This document shows positions 57,241 to 64,000 of a DNA stretch of 64,000 nt, one piece after another; position 1 is the first letter of the stretch, and every line of letters begins with the position of its first letter. The position numbers and the translations under genes are program-made. The notes under the pieces are model-generated. The model was not told the origin of the DNA. It worked only from the letters and a program-made list of their open reading frames with translations, and made no database searches. The stretch is from Pseudoalteromonas piscicida (lineage in GTDB: Bacteria > Pseudomonadota > Gammaproteobacteria > Enterobacterales > Alteromonadaceae), in assembly GCF_000238315.3 (NCBI RefSeq), contig NZ_CP011924.1:3928001-3992000 (forward strand). Direction: 5' to 3'.

Positions 57241-57867
57241 ATTAATAACCTTTTTAATTTCAAGCGTATCCATCAATACACAATTTTTGGGTTGGTAGTT
57301 TTTCTGGTAGTGGCTGTGGTCTTTTTGGCAACGTCTTAAAACCTAGACCCAGATATTGAGCAGTGCAATGTAAAAAAAGAGTTAATTAATAAAATCAGTT
57401 TTTTTTACTGATTTTTAATTTTTGGAATAGATTATTTGGTTCTTTTTTATGGGGTGAGTGGATATGGGTACGATTGAACTTTAGTCATACTTTTTTTGTA
57501 CCTCCATATTTTATTCGTAATTTTGTGTGAGTTTACCCCTATACCTTATTGAAAACAATGGAGTATTTTTTTCATAAAATCTTCTTATTTATCTTCAGTT
57601 GTTCCCATCTTAGAGTTAAAGGTGACAAGACGTAATAAAATATATTATTTCAACATATGAATTTGCTGACTTTGATATAGATTATGTTTTTCACTAAAAA
57701 TGTAACACTCTGGTAACTGGCACAGGTGGGAGCGACTCAGGAGTAATGAGTCATAACAGGACGTTAGTTAAGTGGAAAGTTGCAGTTGGCTGAGTTCGGC
57801 AACAACTCAATGCCTGCACCGCTCACTTAATTGAAAAATAATATAATAAATCTCTAAGGAGAACAGT
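57241..57867. other. divergent protease-curlin intergenic region
   Basis: 627 bp with no supported gene and no csgD-like regulator. The last ~130 bases before the curlin start hold nested inverted repeats: GACTCA/TGAGTC (57734-57739/57747-57752), TGAGTT/AACTCA (57791-57796/57804-57809) and an enclosing TTAAGTG/CACTTAA (57768-57774/57824-57830). These may fold as a structured 5' leader. AAGGAG at 57856-57861 serves the GTG start. Confidence 0.55.
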
Positions 57868-59391
57868 GTGAAGTTTTCAAAATCAATCGTAAGTTGCGCT
57901 ATCGCGCTTGCACTAACACATTCAGTTACAGCACATGCTGAGGCAAAATCAGATAATAAACCACTTTCAACTTCTGCACTTTCACAAGTGGAGCGTGCAA
58001 GTGGAACAAGTAACGAACTCAAACTTTCACAAACGTCAGGTAGCCAAGGTGGTAACGAGTTAGCTTCGGTGCAACTGGGTACTTCTAACCTGACAGATGT
58101 GACTACGATTGGCGACAACAATATTACTGAGGCCGATCAGAATGGTACTGGTAACGTCGCTATTATTACGACCACCGGAAATAACAATAACCAAGTATAT
58201 AGCCAAGATGGTGAATCTAACGGCGCATTAACTGAGGTTACTGGTGATGATAACGCGATTGACATTCAGCAATCAGGTAGCGGGATCCTTGGGATTAACA
58301 ACGAAGCCATCAATGTGATTAATGGCGATCAAAATACTATTACAGTATCTCAAGGTTCTGGCGGCCAATGGTTCTACAACCTAAATATGCAAGGTAGCCA
58401 AAACGAAGTAACAGCGACACAAACAGGTACGTGGAACGAAGCGACACTTGAGTCGGTACAAGGTGACATGAACCAAATCACCTTAGATCAAGATGGTGTA
58501 TACAACCAATACAAAGTAGTTAGTCTACAAGGTAATGAAAACGAAATTGAATCGAGCCAAAGCGGCAACTTCAATGTTATCTCTGTAGAGACTGTGATTG
58601 GTGATGACAACCAAGTTGAGATCGAGCAATCGGAAGGTGATAGCAATACGGTTAACGTATTTGAAATTACTGGAGACAATAACGAGCTTAGTATCGATCA
58701 GGAAGGCTCAACTAACACCTTCGCGTCAGATTTATTAGTTGGTAACGACAACGAAGTGATGACTGAACAACGTGGCGACGAGAACAAAGCCCAAGCAGAC
58801 GTGATCGGTGATAATAACGAATTTACTGCGATGCAAATCGGTAATGGTAACGAGATGTATCTTGGGGTTGCTGGCGAGAACAATGAATTTTCAGCAACTC
58901 AAGTAGGTGATGCGAACATCGCACACATTGCGAACTTCAACGGTAGTGATAATGATGTTGATGTTACCCAAACGGGTGATGAAAACGAGGCTGTGGTGCA
59001 GTCATCTTATCCTGATGTTAGCTTGGCAAGTAATGATAACGCAGTTGATATTTCTCAAAGTGGCACAGGCAATGGTGTTGTTGTGACAATGAGCAGCGTA
59101 TTTGATAGTAGCTCAAACCAAGTAGATATTGCGCAGTCTGGCGAGTTCAACGCGATTGATCTGATGCTTGAAGGCAGCCGCAATATGCTAGACATCACAC
59201 AAAATGGTAGCAACAACTTTGTGATGGGTATGGGCTCAGAAGCATTCATTATCAATGGCGATGATAATGCGTTTACAGTAAGCCAAATTGGTGATGGCAA
59301 CTTAGTCCAAGGTGGAATTACAGGTAGTGGTCAAAACATTACCGTAACTCAGGTTGGTGACAACAACGTTGCGACTATCACTCAGCAATAA
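57868..59391 (+). CDS. large curlin-repeat amyloid subunit (CsgA/CsgB-like)
   Basis: 507 aa. Signal peptide to about residue 26 (AHA|E), then roughly 19 curlin-like repeats of about 22-24 residues, each showing N-x5-Q-x(3-5)-N spacing with G-D/N-N turns. E. coli CsgA is 151 aa with five repeats, so this is an unusually long single subunit. The chain is Asn/Gln/Gly/Asp-rich and appears to lack Cys. GTG start, set by AAGGAG 6 nt upstream. Followed by csgEFG. No separate csgB nucleator is visible, so nucleation may be intrinsic or encoded elsewhere. Confidence 0.88.
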   Translation: MKFSKSIVSCAIALALTHSVTAHAEAKSDNKPLSTSALSQVERASGTSNELKLSQTSGSQGGNELASVQLGTSNLTDVTTIGDNNITEADQNGTGNVAIITTTGNNNNQVYSQDGESNGALTEVTGDDNAIDIQQSGSGILGINNEAINVINGDQNTITVSQGSGGQWFYNLNMQGSQNEVTATQTGTWNEATLESVQGDMNQITLDQDGVYNQYKVVSLQGNENEIESSQSGNFNVISVETVIGDDNQVEIEQSEGDSNTVNVFEITGDNNELSIDQEGSTNTFASDLLVGNDNEVMTEQRGDENKAQADVIGDNNEFTAMQIGNGNEMYLGVAGENNEFSATQVGDANIAHIANFNGSDNDVDVTQTGDENEAVVQSSYPDVSLASNDNAVDISQSGTGNGVVVTMSSVFDSSSNQVDIAQSGEFNAIDLMLEGSRNMLDITQNGSNNFVMGMGSEAFIINGDDNAFTVSQIGDGNLVQGGITGSGQNITVTQVGDNNVATITQQ

Positions 59392-59407
59392 CTAAGTAAT
59401 TTAGATA

Positions 59408-59433
59408 GGGGGCAAAACCAGCCCCCATATTTT
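59408..59433 (+). terminator. attenuator-like hairpin between curlin and csgE
   Basis: GGGGGC (59408-59413), loop AAAACCA, GCCCCC (59421-59426) followed by ATATTTTG. A strong stem with a weak U tract, so read-through is expected. That would give much more subunit than secretion machinery. Confidence 0.55.
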
Positions 59434-59507
59434 GTACTATTCAGCTAACCAAAACATCAATGTGAATCTCGTCAGCAAAGACATTCTACGCCGTGAGTAA
59501 ACAAATA

Positions 59508-59897
59508 ATGATAAGAATAATAACACTCTTGAGCGCTATGCTCGTTTCTACGTTTTCACTGAGTGCACAAGAAGATGTAGAAATTGATGGTTTAGTGATG
59601 GATCAGAGTATTAGCCGATTTGGTCACCAGTTTTACTTTCAATTTTCACAGCTGTGGAGAGATGTTCCTAACACCTCGGGAATTAATATCACGGTTAAAG
59701 AAACGGTTTTGCCAAGAGCTGGCACTCGGTTAGAGGTATTAATGAACAGTCGCGCAGTGTACGCAACAGCTATGGGAAGAAGGGGCGGCTCCGTTGATGA
59801 ACGAGTCGAGACTGCTATTTTCACCATTATGGACGCGATGGCGAGAGAACAATATCAACAGAATGGCTCTGAAGATCTAGCAGCGAGCGGGTGGTAA
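59508..59897 (+). CDS. csgE: curli production assembly/transport protein CsgE
   Basis: 129 aa from ATG 59508, identical in length to E. coli CsgE; GTG at 59493 would add five residues and has no ribosome site. A signal peptide ends near SLSAQ. VEIDGLVMDQSISRFGHQFYFQFSQLW and a RAVYATAM-type segment match the family. Periplasmic capping adaptor that targets subunits to the CsgG pore. Two nt separate its stop from csgF. Confidence 0.88.
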   Translation: MIRIITLLSAMLVSTFSLSAQEDVEIDGLVMDQSISRFGHQFYFQFSQLWRDVPNTSGINITVKETVLPRAGTRLEVLMNSRAVYATAMGRRGGSVDERVETAIFTIMDAMAREQYQQNGSEDLAASGW

Positions 59898-59898
59898 A

Positions 59899-60348
59899 AT
59901 GACAACAATAAAAACAACAATCATGTTCGCTGGTTTAATACTACTTGGTAGTGCTCATGTGACAGCGACTGAGCTTGTATATAAACCAATTAACCCTGCA
60001 TTTGGTGGTAATCCGTTAAATGCCAATATGTTACTTAGTAAAGCACAATCTCAAAATAAACATAGAGCACCTATCATAGAAAAAACCTATGACGAAAAGT
60101 TTCAAGAATCACTTGAGCGTACGTATCTCAACCGTTTGGTAAGAGAAATCACGGATGTGGCGTTTGGTGAAGATATTCAAGACAGTATCTTTAACCAAGA
60201 CGCGACCTTTATGAGTGGTGATTATCAAATTCAAGTGATCACCAGTACACCCGACACCATTACGGTTAGAATAACAAACACAGCATCGGGTGAAGAAACC
60301 ATTCTAGAGGTACCCAGATTTGCCTCATCGGCTGGTGGAGGATATTAA
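59899..60348 (+). CDS. csgF: curli production assembly/transport protein CsgF
   Basis: 149 aa. A signal peptide ends at VTATE, then the CsgF N-terminal motif LVYKPINPAFGGNPLNANMLLSKAQ, whose N-terminal peptide plugs into the CsgG channel in E. coli. Directly abuts csgG. Length is similar to E. coli CsgF (138 aa). Confidence 0.92.
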   Translation: MTTIKTTIMFAGLILLGSAHVTATELVYKPINPAFGGNPLNANMLLSKAQSQNKHRAPIIEKTYDEKFQESLERTYLNRLVREITDVAFGEDIQDSIFNQDATFMSGDYQIQVITSTPDTITVRITNTASGEETILEVPRFASSAGGGY

Positions 60349-61122
60349 ATGCTCCGCGTAATTTTATTGGTATTTTTATTACTGCTTGGCGGTTGTTCTA
60401 GCATGTCTCGCGTATTGCCACCTTCGCAAAGTGTAGCAATTGAGCTGACTGACACCGAAACCTTTGCAGAACTAAAAAACTTACCTACACCGAAAGGGCG
60501 AATTCCCGTTTCTGTTTATTCGTTTCGCGACCAAACTGGGCAATACAAACCACAAGATAATGTAAGTTCATTTTCAACAGCGGTGACTCAAGGTGCTAAC
60601 TCTATTTTAATGCAGGCACTACACGAAACCGATTGGTTTATTCCGGTAGAACGTGAAGGACTGCAAAACCTGCTGACTGAGCGCAAAATTATTCGTGCAG
60701 CAAGTGATGATAATGACACAAATGCTTTGCCACCTTTAATGACTGCAAAGATCATTTTAGAAGGCGGGATCATCAGCTATGACTCTAATATCCGCACAGG
60801 CGGTTTAGGTATGGAGTATTTCGGCATAGGTGCATCTGAGCTTTATCGTGAGGATGTTATCTCTATTTATATGCGCGCAGTTGATGTTCGTACCGGGCAA
60901 GTGCTGCTTTCTGTCGCGAGTAGCAAAAAGGTGCTATCCATGGAGGTTCGGGCAGGGTTTTTCCGCTATGTAAGTTATAAGCGTTTGGCTGAAGCCGAAG
61001 CGGGTTTTAGCGATAATGAACCAATGCACATTTGTGTAACCCAAGCGATAGAAAAAGCGCTGACTTTGATGGTACAACAAGGCATTGAAAAAGGTGTGTG
61101 GTCGGCCGCTACCGCATCGTAG
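60349..61122 (+). CDS. csgG: curli secretion channel lipoprotein CsgG
   Basis: 257 aa (E. coli 277). Lipobox LLGGC (Cys16), then PVSVYSFRDQTGQYKPQDN, the CsgG family signature near residue 50, and FIPVEREGLQNLLTERKIIR. The GLGMEYFGIGASELYREDVISIYMRAVDVRTG stretch contains the transmembrane beta hairpins. Forms the nonameric outer-membrane pore. No csgC or csgD is present. A 68-bp repeat array follows rather than a clear terminator. Confidence 0.95.
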   Translation: MLRVILLVFLLLLGGCSSMSRVLPPSQSVAIELTDTETFAELKNLPTPKGRIPVSVYSFRDQTGQYKPQDNVSSFSTAVTQGANSILMQALHETDWFIPVEREGLQNLLTERKIIRAASDDNDTNALPPLMTAKIILEGGIISYDSNIRTGGLGMEYFGIGASELYREDVISIYMRAVDVRTGQVLLSVASSKKVLSMEVRAGFFRYVSYKRLAEAEAGFSDNEPMHICVTQAIEKALTLMVQQGIEKGVWSAATAS

Positions 61123-61349
61123 GTCGTGCTTTAGCGCGACAAACCTTTACCACAACGCTCGATTTTACACGGCACGTACACCAACCGTAGGTCGCGCTTT
61201 AGCGCGACAAACCTTTACCACAACGCTCGATTTTACACGGCACGCACACCAACCGTAGGTCGCGCTTTAGCGCGACAAACCTTTACCACAACGCTCCATT
61301 TTACATGGCACGCACATACCAGCCGTAGGTCGCGCTTTAGCGCGACACA
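61119..61349 (+). repeat. 68-bp tandem repeat with REP-like hairpins
   Basis: GTAGGTCGCGCTTTAGCGCGAC (first copy with one change) starts at 61119, 61187, 61255 and 61324; period 68-69 bp, three full copies and a partial fourth. Each begins with GTAG and the perfect hairpin GTCGCGC-TTTA-GCGCGAC minus the end bases, so it looks like a third REP subfamily. It may also act as csgG transcript 3' end structure. 61350-61504 holds no other gene. Confidence 0.9.
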
Positions 61350-61504
61350 TCTTTAAGCATGACAAACCCTTGAGCACGTGCTCACACCACCCACTTTAAA
61401 ATAAAGAATAATACTGGTGCATGAGATTCAACAATAAAGTCAGCCACCAATAAGCTGAGTATGTTAATCTAAACAGCAATGAAATAATAAAGAACGCTAA
61501 CATC

Positions 61505-62848
61505 ATGCACGTACATATTTTAGGGATTTGCGGTACCTTTATGGGCGGGATCGCAGCCATCGCTCAATCATTGGGGCACAAAGTCACTGGTTCAGATCTC
61601 AATGTTTACCCGCCGATGAGTACACAACTTGAATCACTCGGTATTGAACTAACTCAAGGGTACGACCCTAAGCAGCTCATCGATGTTGAGCCTGATGTGG
61701 TGATCATCGGCAATGCCATGAGCCGTGGTAATCCGTGCGTTGAATATGTTTTAGAAAAAGGTATGCGTTATACCTCAGGCCCTGAATGGTTAAAAGACCA
61801 TGTTTTACGCCAGTCATGGGTGTTGGCTGTGGCCGGTACGCATGGCAAAACAACCACTGCAAGCATGTTAGCGTGGTTACTCGAATACGCAGGATTGCGT
61901 CCGGGCTTTTTGATTGGTGGCATAGTGCAAAACTTTGGTGTGTCGGCGCGCACCTCAGATACGCCATTCTTTGTTATCGAAGCCGACGAATACGATACGG
62001 CGTTTTTCGATAAGCGCAGCAAGTTTGTCCATTACTTACCTCGCACGTTAATACTTAATAATCTTGAATATGATCATGCTGATATTTTTCCAGATTTAAA
62101 TGCCATTCAAACCCAGTTTCATCATTTAATTCGCACGCTACCCAGCCAAGGTAAAGCCGTATATCCAGCGAATGATACTGCGCTACAAAACGTTATTGAA
62201 CGCGGCTTTTGGAGCGAGCAGGAATCGCTTGGTAAAGAATGGTCGTATAACTTGCTCAAGGCTGATGGCTCTCGCTTTACAGTGTTATTTGAAGGCGAAG
62301 AAAAAGGCGAAGTAAATTGGCAAGCGATTGGTGTGCATAATGTCAAAAATGCCATGATGGCGATTGCGGCGGCAAGACATGTGGGCATTCCAATCGAGGT
62401 GAGTATCGAAGCGCTAGGGCAATTTATTTCTCCCAAACGCCGGATGGAAGTCAAAGGGGAGGTCAATGGCGTTACTGTCTATGATGACTTTGCGCATCAC
62501 CCCACGGCAATAGCAACGACCCTAGCAGGGCTTAGAGCCAAAGTTGGAGATGCACCTATCATTGCTATTTTAGAGCCGCGCTCAAATACGATGAAGCTGG
62601 GCATTCATCAAGAAACCTTATTGCAATCACTTGATGTTGCAGATGAAGTGTATCTATTCGAACCAGATGGCTTATCTTGGTCTCTTAAAGCACAAGCCGA
62701 AGCCGCGGGTCGTCAGTGTTTTGCAAGCGTAGATGAGATTGTCGCACAGGTTGTGACAAATCAAGCACCAAACCAACATGTGCTAATCATGAGTAATGGT
62801 GGTTTTGGTGGCATCCACGACAAACTTTTAACTGCATTGAAAAAGTAA
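61505..62848 (+). CDS. mpl: UDP-N-acetylmuramate:L-Ala-gamma-D-Glu-meso-DAP ligase
   Basis: 447 aa Mur-ligase family enzyme for peptidoglycan recycling, joining recovered tripeptide to UDP-MurNAc. N-terminal [29 protein letters not shown]-loop [10 protein letters not shown] near residue 110, central [19 protein letters not shown] and C-terminal [10 protein letters not shown]; all match Mpl, not MurC. Cytoplasmic. Followed 5 nt later by ubiX. Confidence 0.95.
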   Translation: MHVHILGICGTFMGGIAAIAQSLGHKVTGSDLNVYPPMSTQLESLGIELTQGYDPKQLIDVEPDVVIIGNAMSRGNPCVEYVLEKGMRYTSGPEWLKDHVLRQSWVLAVAGTHGKTTTASMLAWLLEYAGLRPGFLIGGIVQNFGVSARTSDTPFFVIEADEYDTAFFDKRSKFVHYLPRTLILNNLEYDHADIFPDLNAIQTQFHHLIRTLPSQGKAVYPANDTALQNVIERGFWSEQESLGKEWSYNLLKADGSRFTVLFEGEEKGEVNWQAIGVHNVKNAMMAIAAARHVGIPIEVSIEALGQFISPKRRMEVKGEVNGVTVYDDFAHHPTAIATTLAGLRAKVGDAPIIAILEPRSNTMKLGIHQETLLQSLDVADEVYLFEPDGLSWSLKAQAEAAGRQCFASVDEIVAQVVTNQAPNQHVLIMSNGGFGGIHDKLLTALKK

Positions 62849-62853
62849 TCACT

Positions 62854-63477
62854 ATGTCAGAACAAACATTTAATGGGCCAATTACGCTGGCCTTTAGTGG
62901 TGCGTCGGGCGCCCCTTACGGACTGAGATTACTCGAGGTATTGGTGTCGTTAAACTATCAAGTTTACGTGCTAATCTCGAGCGCAGCCAGAGTGGTGCTG
63001 GATACTGAGTCCAATCTAAAACTCTCTGGTAACGAACAAAAAGCAACGGAGCAACTACAGGCGCTTTTCTGTGCTAAAGAAAAGCAAATTCAGGTATTTG
63101 GTAAAGATAACTGGTTTAGCCCTGTGGCATCTGGCTCGGCGGCACCCAAGCAGATGGTGGTGTGTCCGTGTAGCGCGGGAAGTGTGTCAGCCATTGCACT
63201 TGGGGCATCTGATAATTTGCTTGAGCGTGCAGCAGATGTGGTGATCAAAGAACGTGGCCAATTAATATTAGTGCCGCGCGAGACTCCCTTTAGTCCAATT
63301 CATCTTGAAAACATGCTCAAGCTTAGCCGCTTGGGGGTGACTATCATGCCTGCAGCGCCTGGTTTTTATCATCAGCCACAAAGTATCGACGATTTGGTCG
63401 ACTTTATGGTGGCCCGTATTTTAGATCATCTACACATCGAGCATACCTTAGCTAAGCGCTGGGGTTATGGAGAATAA
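62854..63477 (+). CDS. ubiX: flavin prenyltransferase UbiX
   Basis: 207 aa. N-terminal [21 protein letters not shown], then [25 protein letters not shown] and [22 protein letters not shown], the standard UbiX/Pad1 motifs. It makes prenylated FMN for the decarboxylase UbiD in ubiquinone synthesis. Same strand as mpl with a 5-nt gap, so probably co-transcribed. Confidence 0.95.
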   Translation: MSEQTFNGPITLAFSGASGAPYGLRLLEVLVSLNYQVYVLISSAARVVLDTESNLKLSGNEQKATEQLQALFCAKEKQIQVFGKDNWFSPVASGSAAPKQMVVCPCSAGSVSAIALGASDNLLERAADVVIKERGQLILVPRETPFSPIHLENMLKLSRLGVTIMPAAPGFYHQPQSIDDLVDFMVARILDHLHIEHTLAKRWGYGE

Positions 63478-63483
63478 TAAAGT

Positions 63484-64000
63484 ATGACAATAGCACTGAA
63501 CATCAAAGGGTTAAAAAAAGTTTATAGTAACGGCGTCGAAGCCGTTAAAGGTATTGATCTCGAAGTTCAAGAAGGGGACTTCTTCGCATTGCTTGGTCCA
63601 AATGGGGCGGGTAAATCTACCACGATAGGGGTTATTGCCTCTTTGGTGAATAAGACCCAAGGCAGCGTCGAGGTTTTTGGTCATAGTATTGATACTCATT
63701 TGGAAGACGCTAAGTCGAACTTAGGTTTAGTACCACAGGAGTTCAACTTTAGCCAATTCGAGACGCTAAACCAAATTCTAGTGACTCAGGCGGGCTATTA
63801 TGGTGTGCCAAGAGACGTAGCGCACCAGCGAGCCGAGAAGTATCTCAAGCAGCTGGGATTATTTGAGAAAAAAGATAAGCAAGCTCGCACGTTATCCGGC
63901 GGTATGAAGCGTCGCTTGATGATTGCAAGAGCATTGATGCATGAGCCTAAGCTTCTTATTTTGGATGAACCTACCGCTGGTGTGGACATTGAACTACGCC
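63484..64000 (+). CDS. yadG: YadG-type ABC transporter ATP-binding protein, 3' truncated by window edge
   Basis: First 172 codons only. Walker A LLGPNGAGKSTT (~residue 38-49), Q-loop VPQEFNF, signature LSGGMKRR and Walker B LLILDEPTAGVD, ending in the D-loop region at the window edge. Very similar to E. coli YadG, whose permease partner YadH is usually adjacent downstream. Substrate unknown. Confidence 0.9.
   Translation, partial: MTIALNIKGLKKVYSNGVEAVKGIDLEVQEGDFFALLGPNGAGKSTTIGVIASLVNKTQGSVEVFGHSIDTHLEDAKSNLGLVPQEFNFSQFETLNQILVTQAGYYGVPRDVAHQRAEKYLKQLGLFEKKDKQARTLSGGMKRRLMIARALMHEPKLLILDEPTAGVDIELR

Noticed and set aside
1462..64000. tRNA or rRNA genes
   Set aside because: No cloverleaf or rRNA-like sequence was recognised in the intergenic regions.

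Overview
The window looks like chromosome of a marine gammaproteobacterium of the Alteromonadales, most likely Pseudoalteromonas or a close relative. The reasons are moderate-to-low GC, an RfaH-linked Wzx/Wzy polysaccharide region, WecA/WecB/WecC/WecG-type proteins, curli export genes, and an Mpl-UbiX-YadG run of enterobacterial type. The genus is an inference from family resemblance; no search was run.

Layout. (1) 1-3136: the 3' part of a GspD-type secretin, then a highly codon-biased, Cys-free secreted protein of 438 aa with a signal peptide and one EF-hand loop. This resembles an S-layer-type surface protein with a dedicated secretin. (2) 3158-21141: a tightly packed O-antigen/ECA-like operon: 4-aminosugar transaminase, acyltransferase, WecF, Wzx, RmlB, RmlA, Wzz, Wzy, glycosyltransferases, two Cys-less asparagine-synthase-like proteins, WecG, WecC, WecB and Ugd. 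It ends at a terminator that overlaps the rfaH promoter. (3) 21156-24347: rfaH followed by a 2.3 kb tandem array. Each ~170-bp unit has three REP-like hairpins, and 13 junctions carry a JUMPstart/ops-like element. (4) 24348-45701: capsule/exopolysaccharide region with Wza-Wzb-Wzc, RmlB-RmlA-RmlC, Wzx, an FrhB-like protein, a pyruvyltransferase-family protein, an SDR, Wzy, glycosyltransferases, AsnB, an acyltransferase, WecA and YjbH. The middle (about 30.9-42.4 kb) is very AT-rich and looks horizontally acquired. (5) 45.7-53.2 kb: REP/BIME clusters around two tandem paralogous lipoproteins, a degenerate tyrosine-recombinase-like protein, an RHH protein, a VOC/glyoxalase protein and an intact REP-associated tyrosine transposase (RAYT) flanked by its REPs. 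(6) 53.2-64 kb: galU, an S8 protease with P and PKD domains, a divergent curli locus (one 19-repeat curlin, CsgE, CsgF, CsgG), a 68-bp REP-like tandem repeat, mpl, ubiX and the start of a YadG-type ABC ATPase.

How the genes fit together. RmlA and RmlB make dTDP-4-keto-6-deoxyglucose, which the transaminase and acyltransferase convert to a dTDP-4-acylamino sugar. WecB and WecC make UDP-ManNAcA. WecA, WecG and WecF can assemble an ECA-like lipid-linked trisaccharide, extended or decorated by the extra transferases. The second region builds a group-1-type capsule exported through Wza/Wzc. RfaH, encoded between the two regions, is the obvious candidate to promote transcription of these long operons. 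The ops-like array next to its gene is the most unusual structure in the window. GalU and Ugd supply UDP-Glc and UDP-GlcA. The theme of the whole window is the cell surface: putative S-layer, O-chain, capsule, lipoproteins, curli and an exoprotease.
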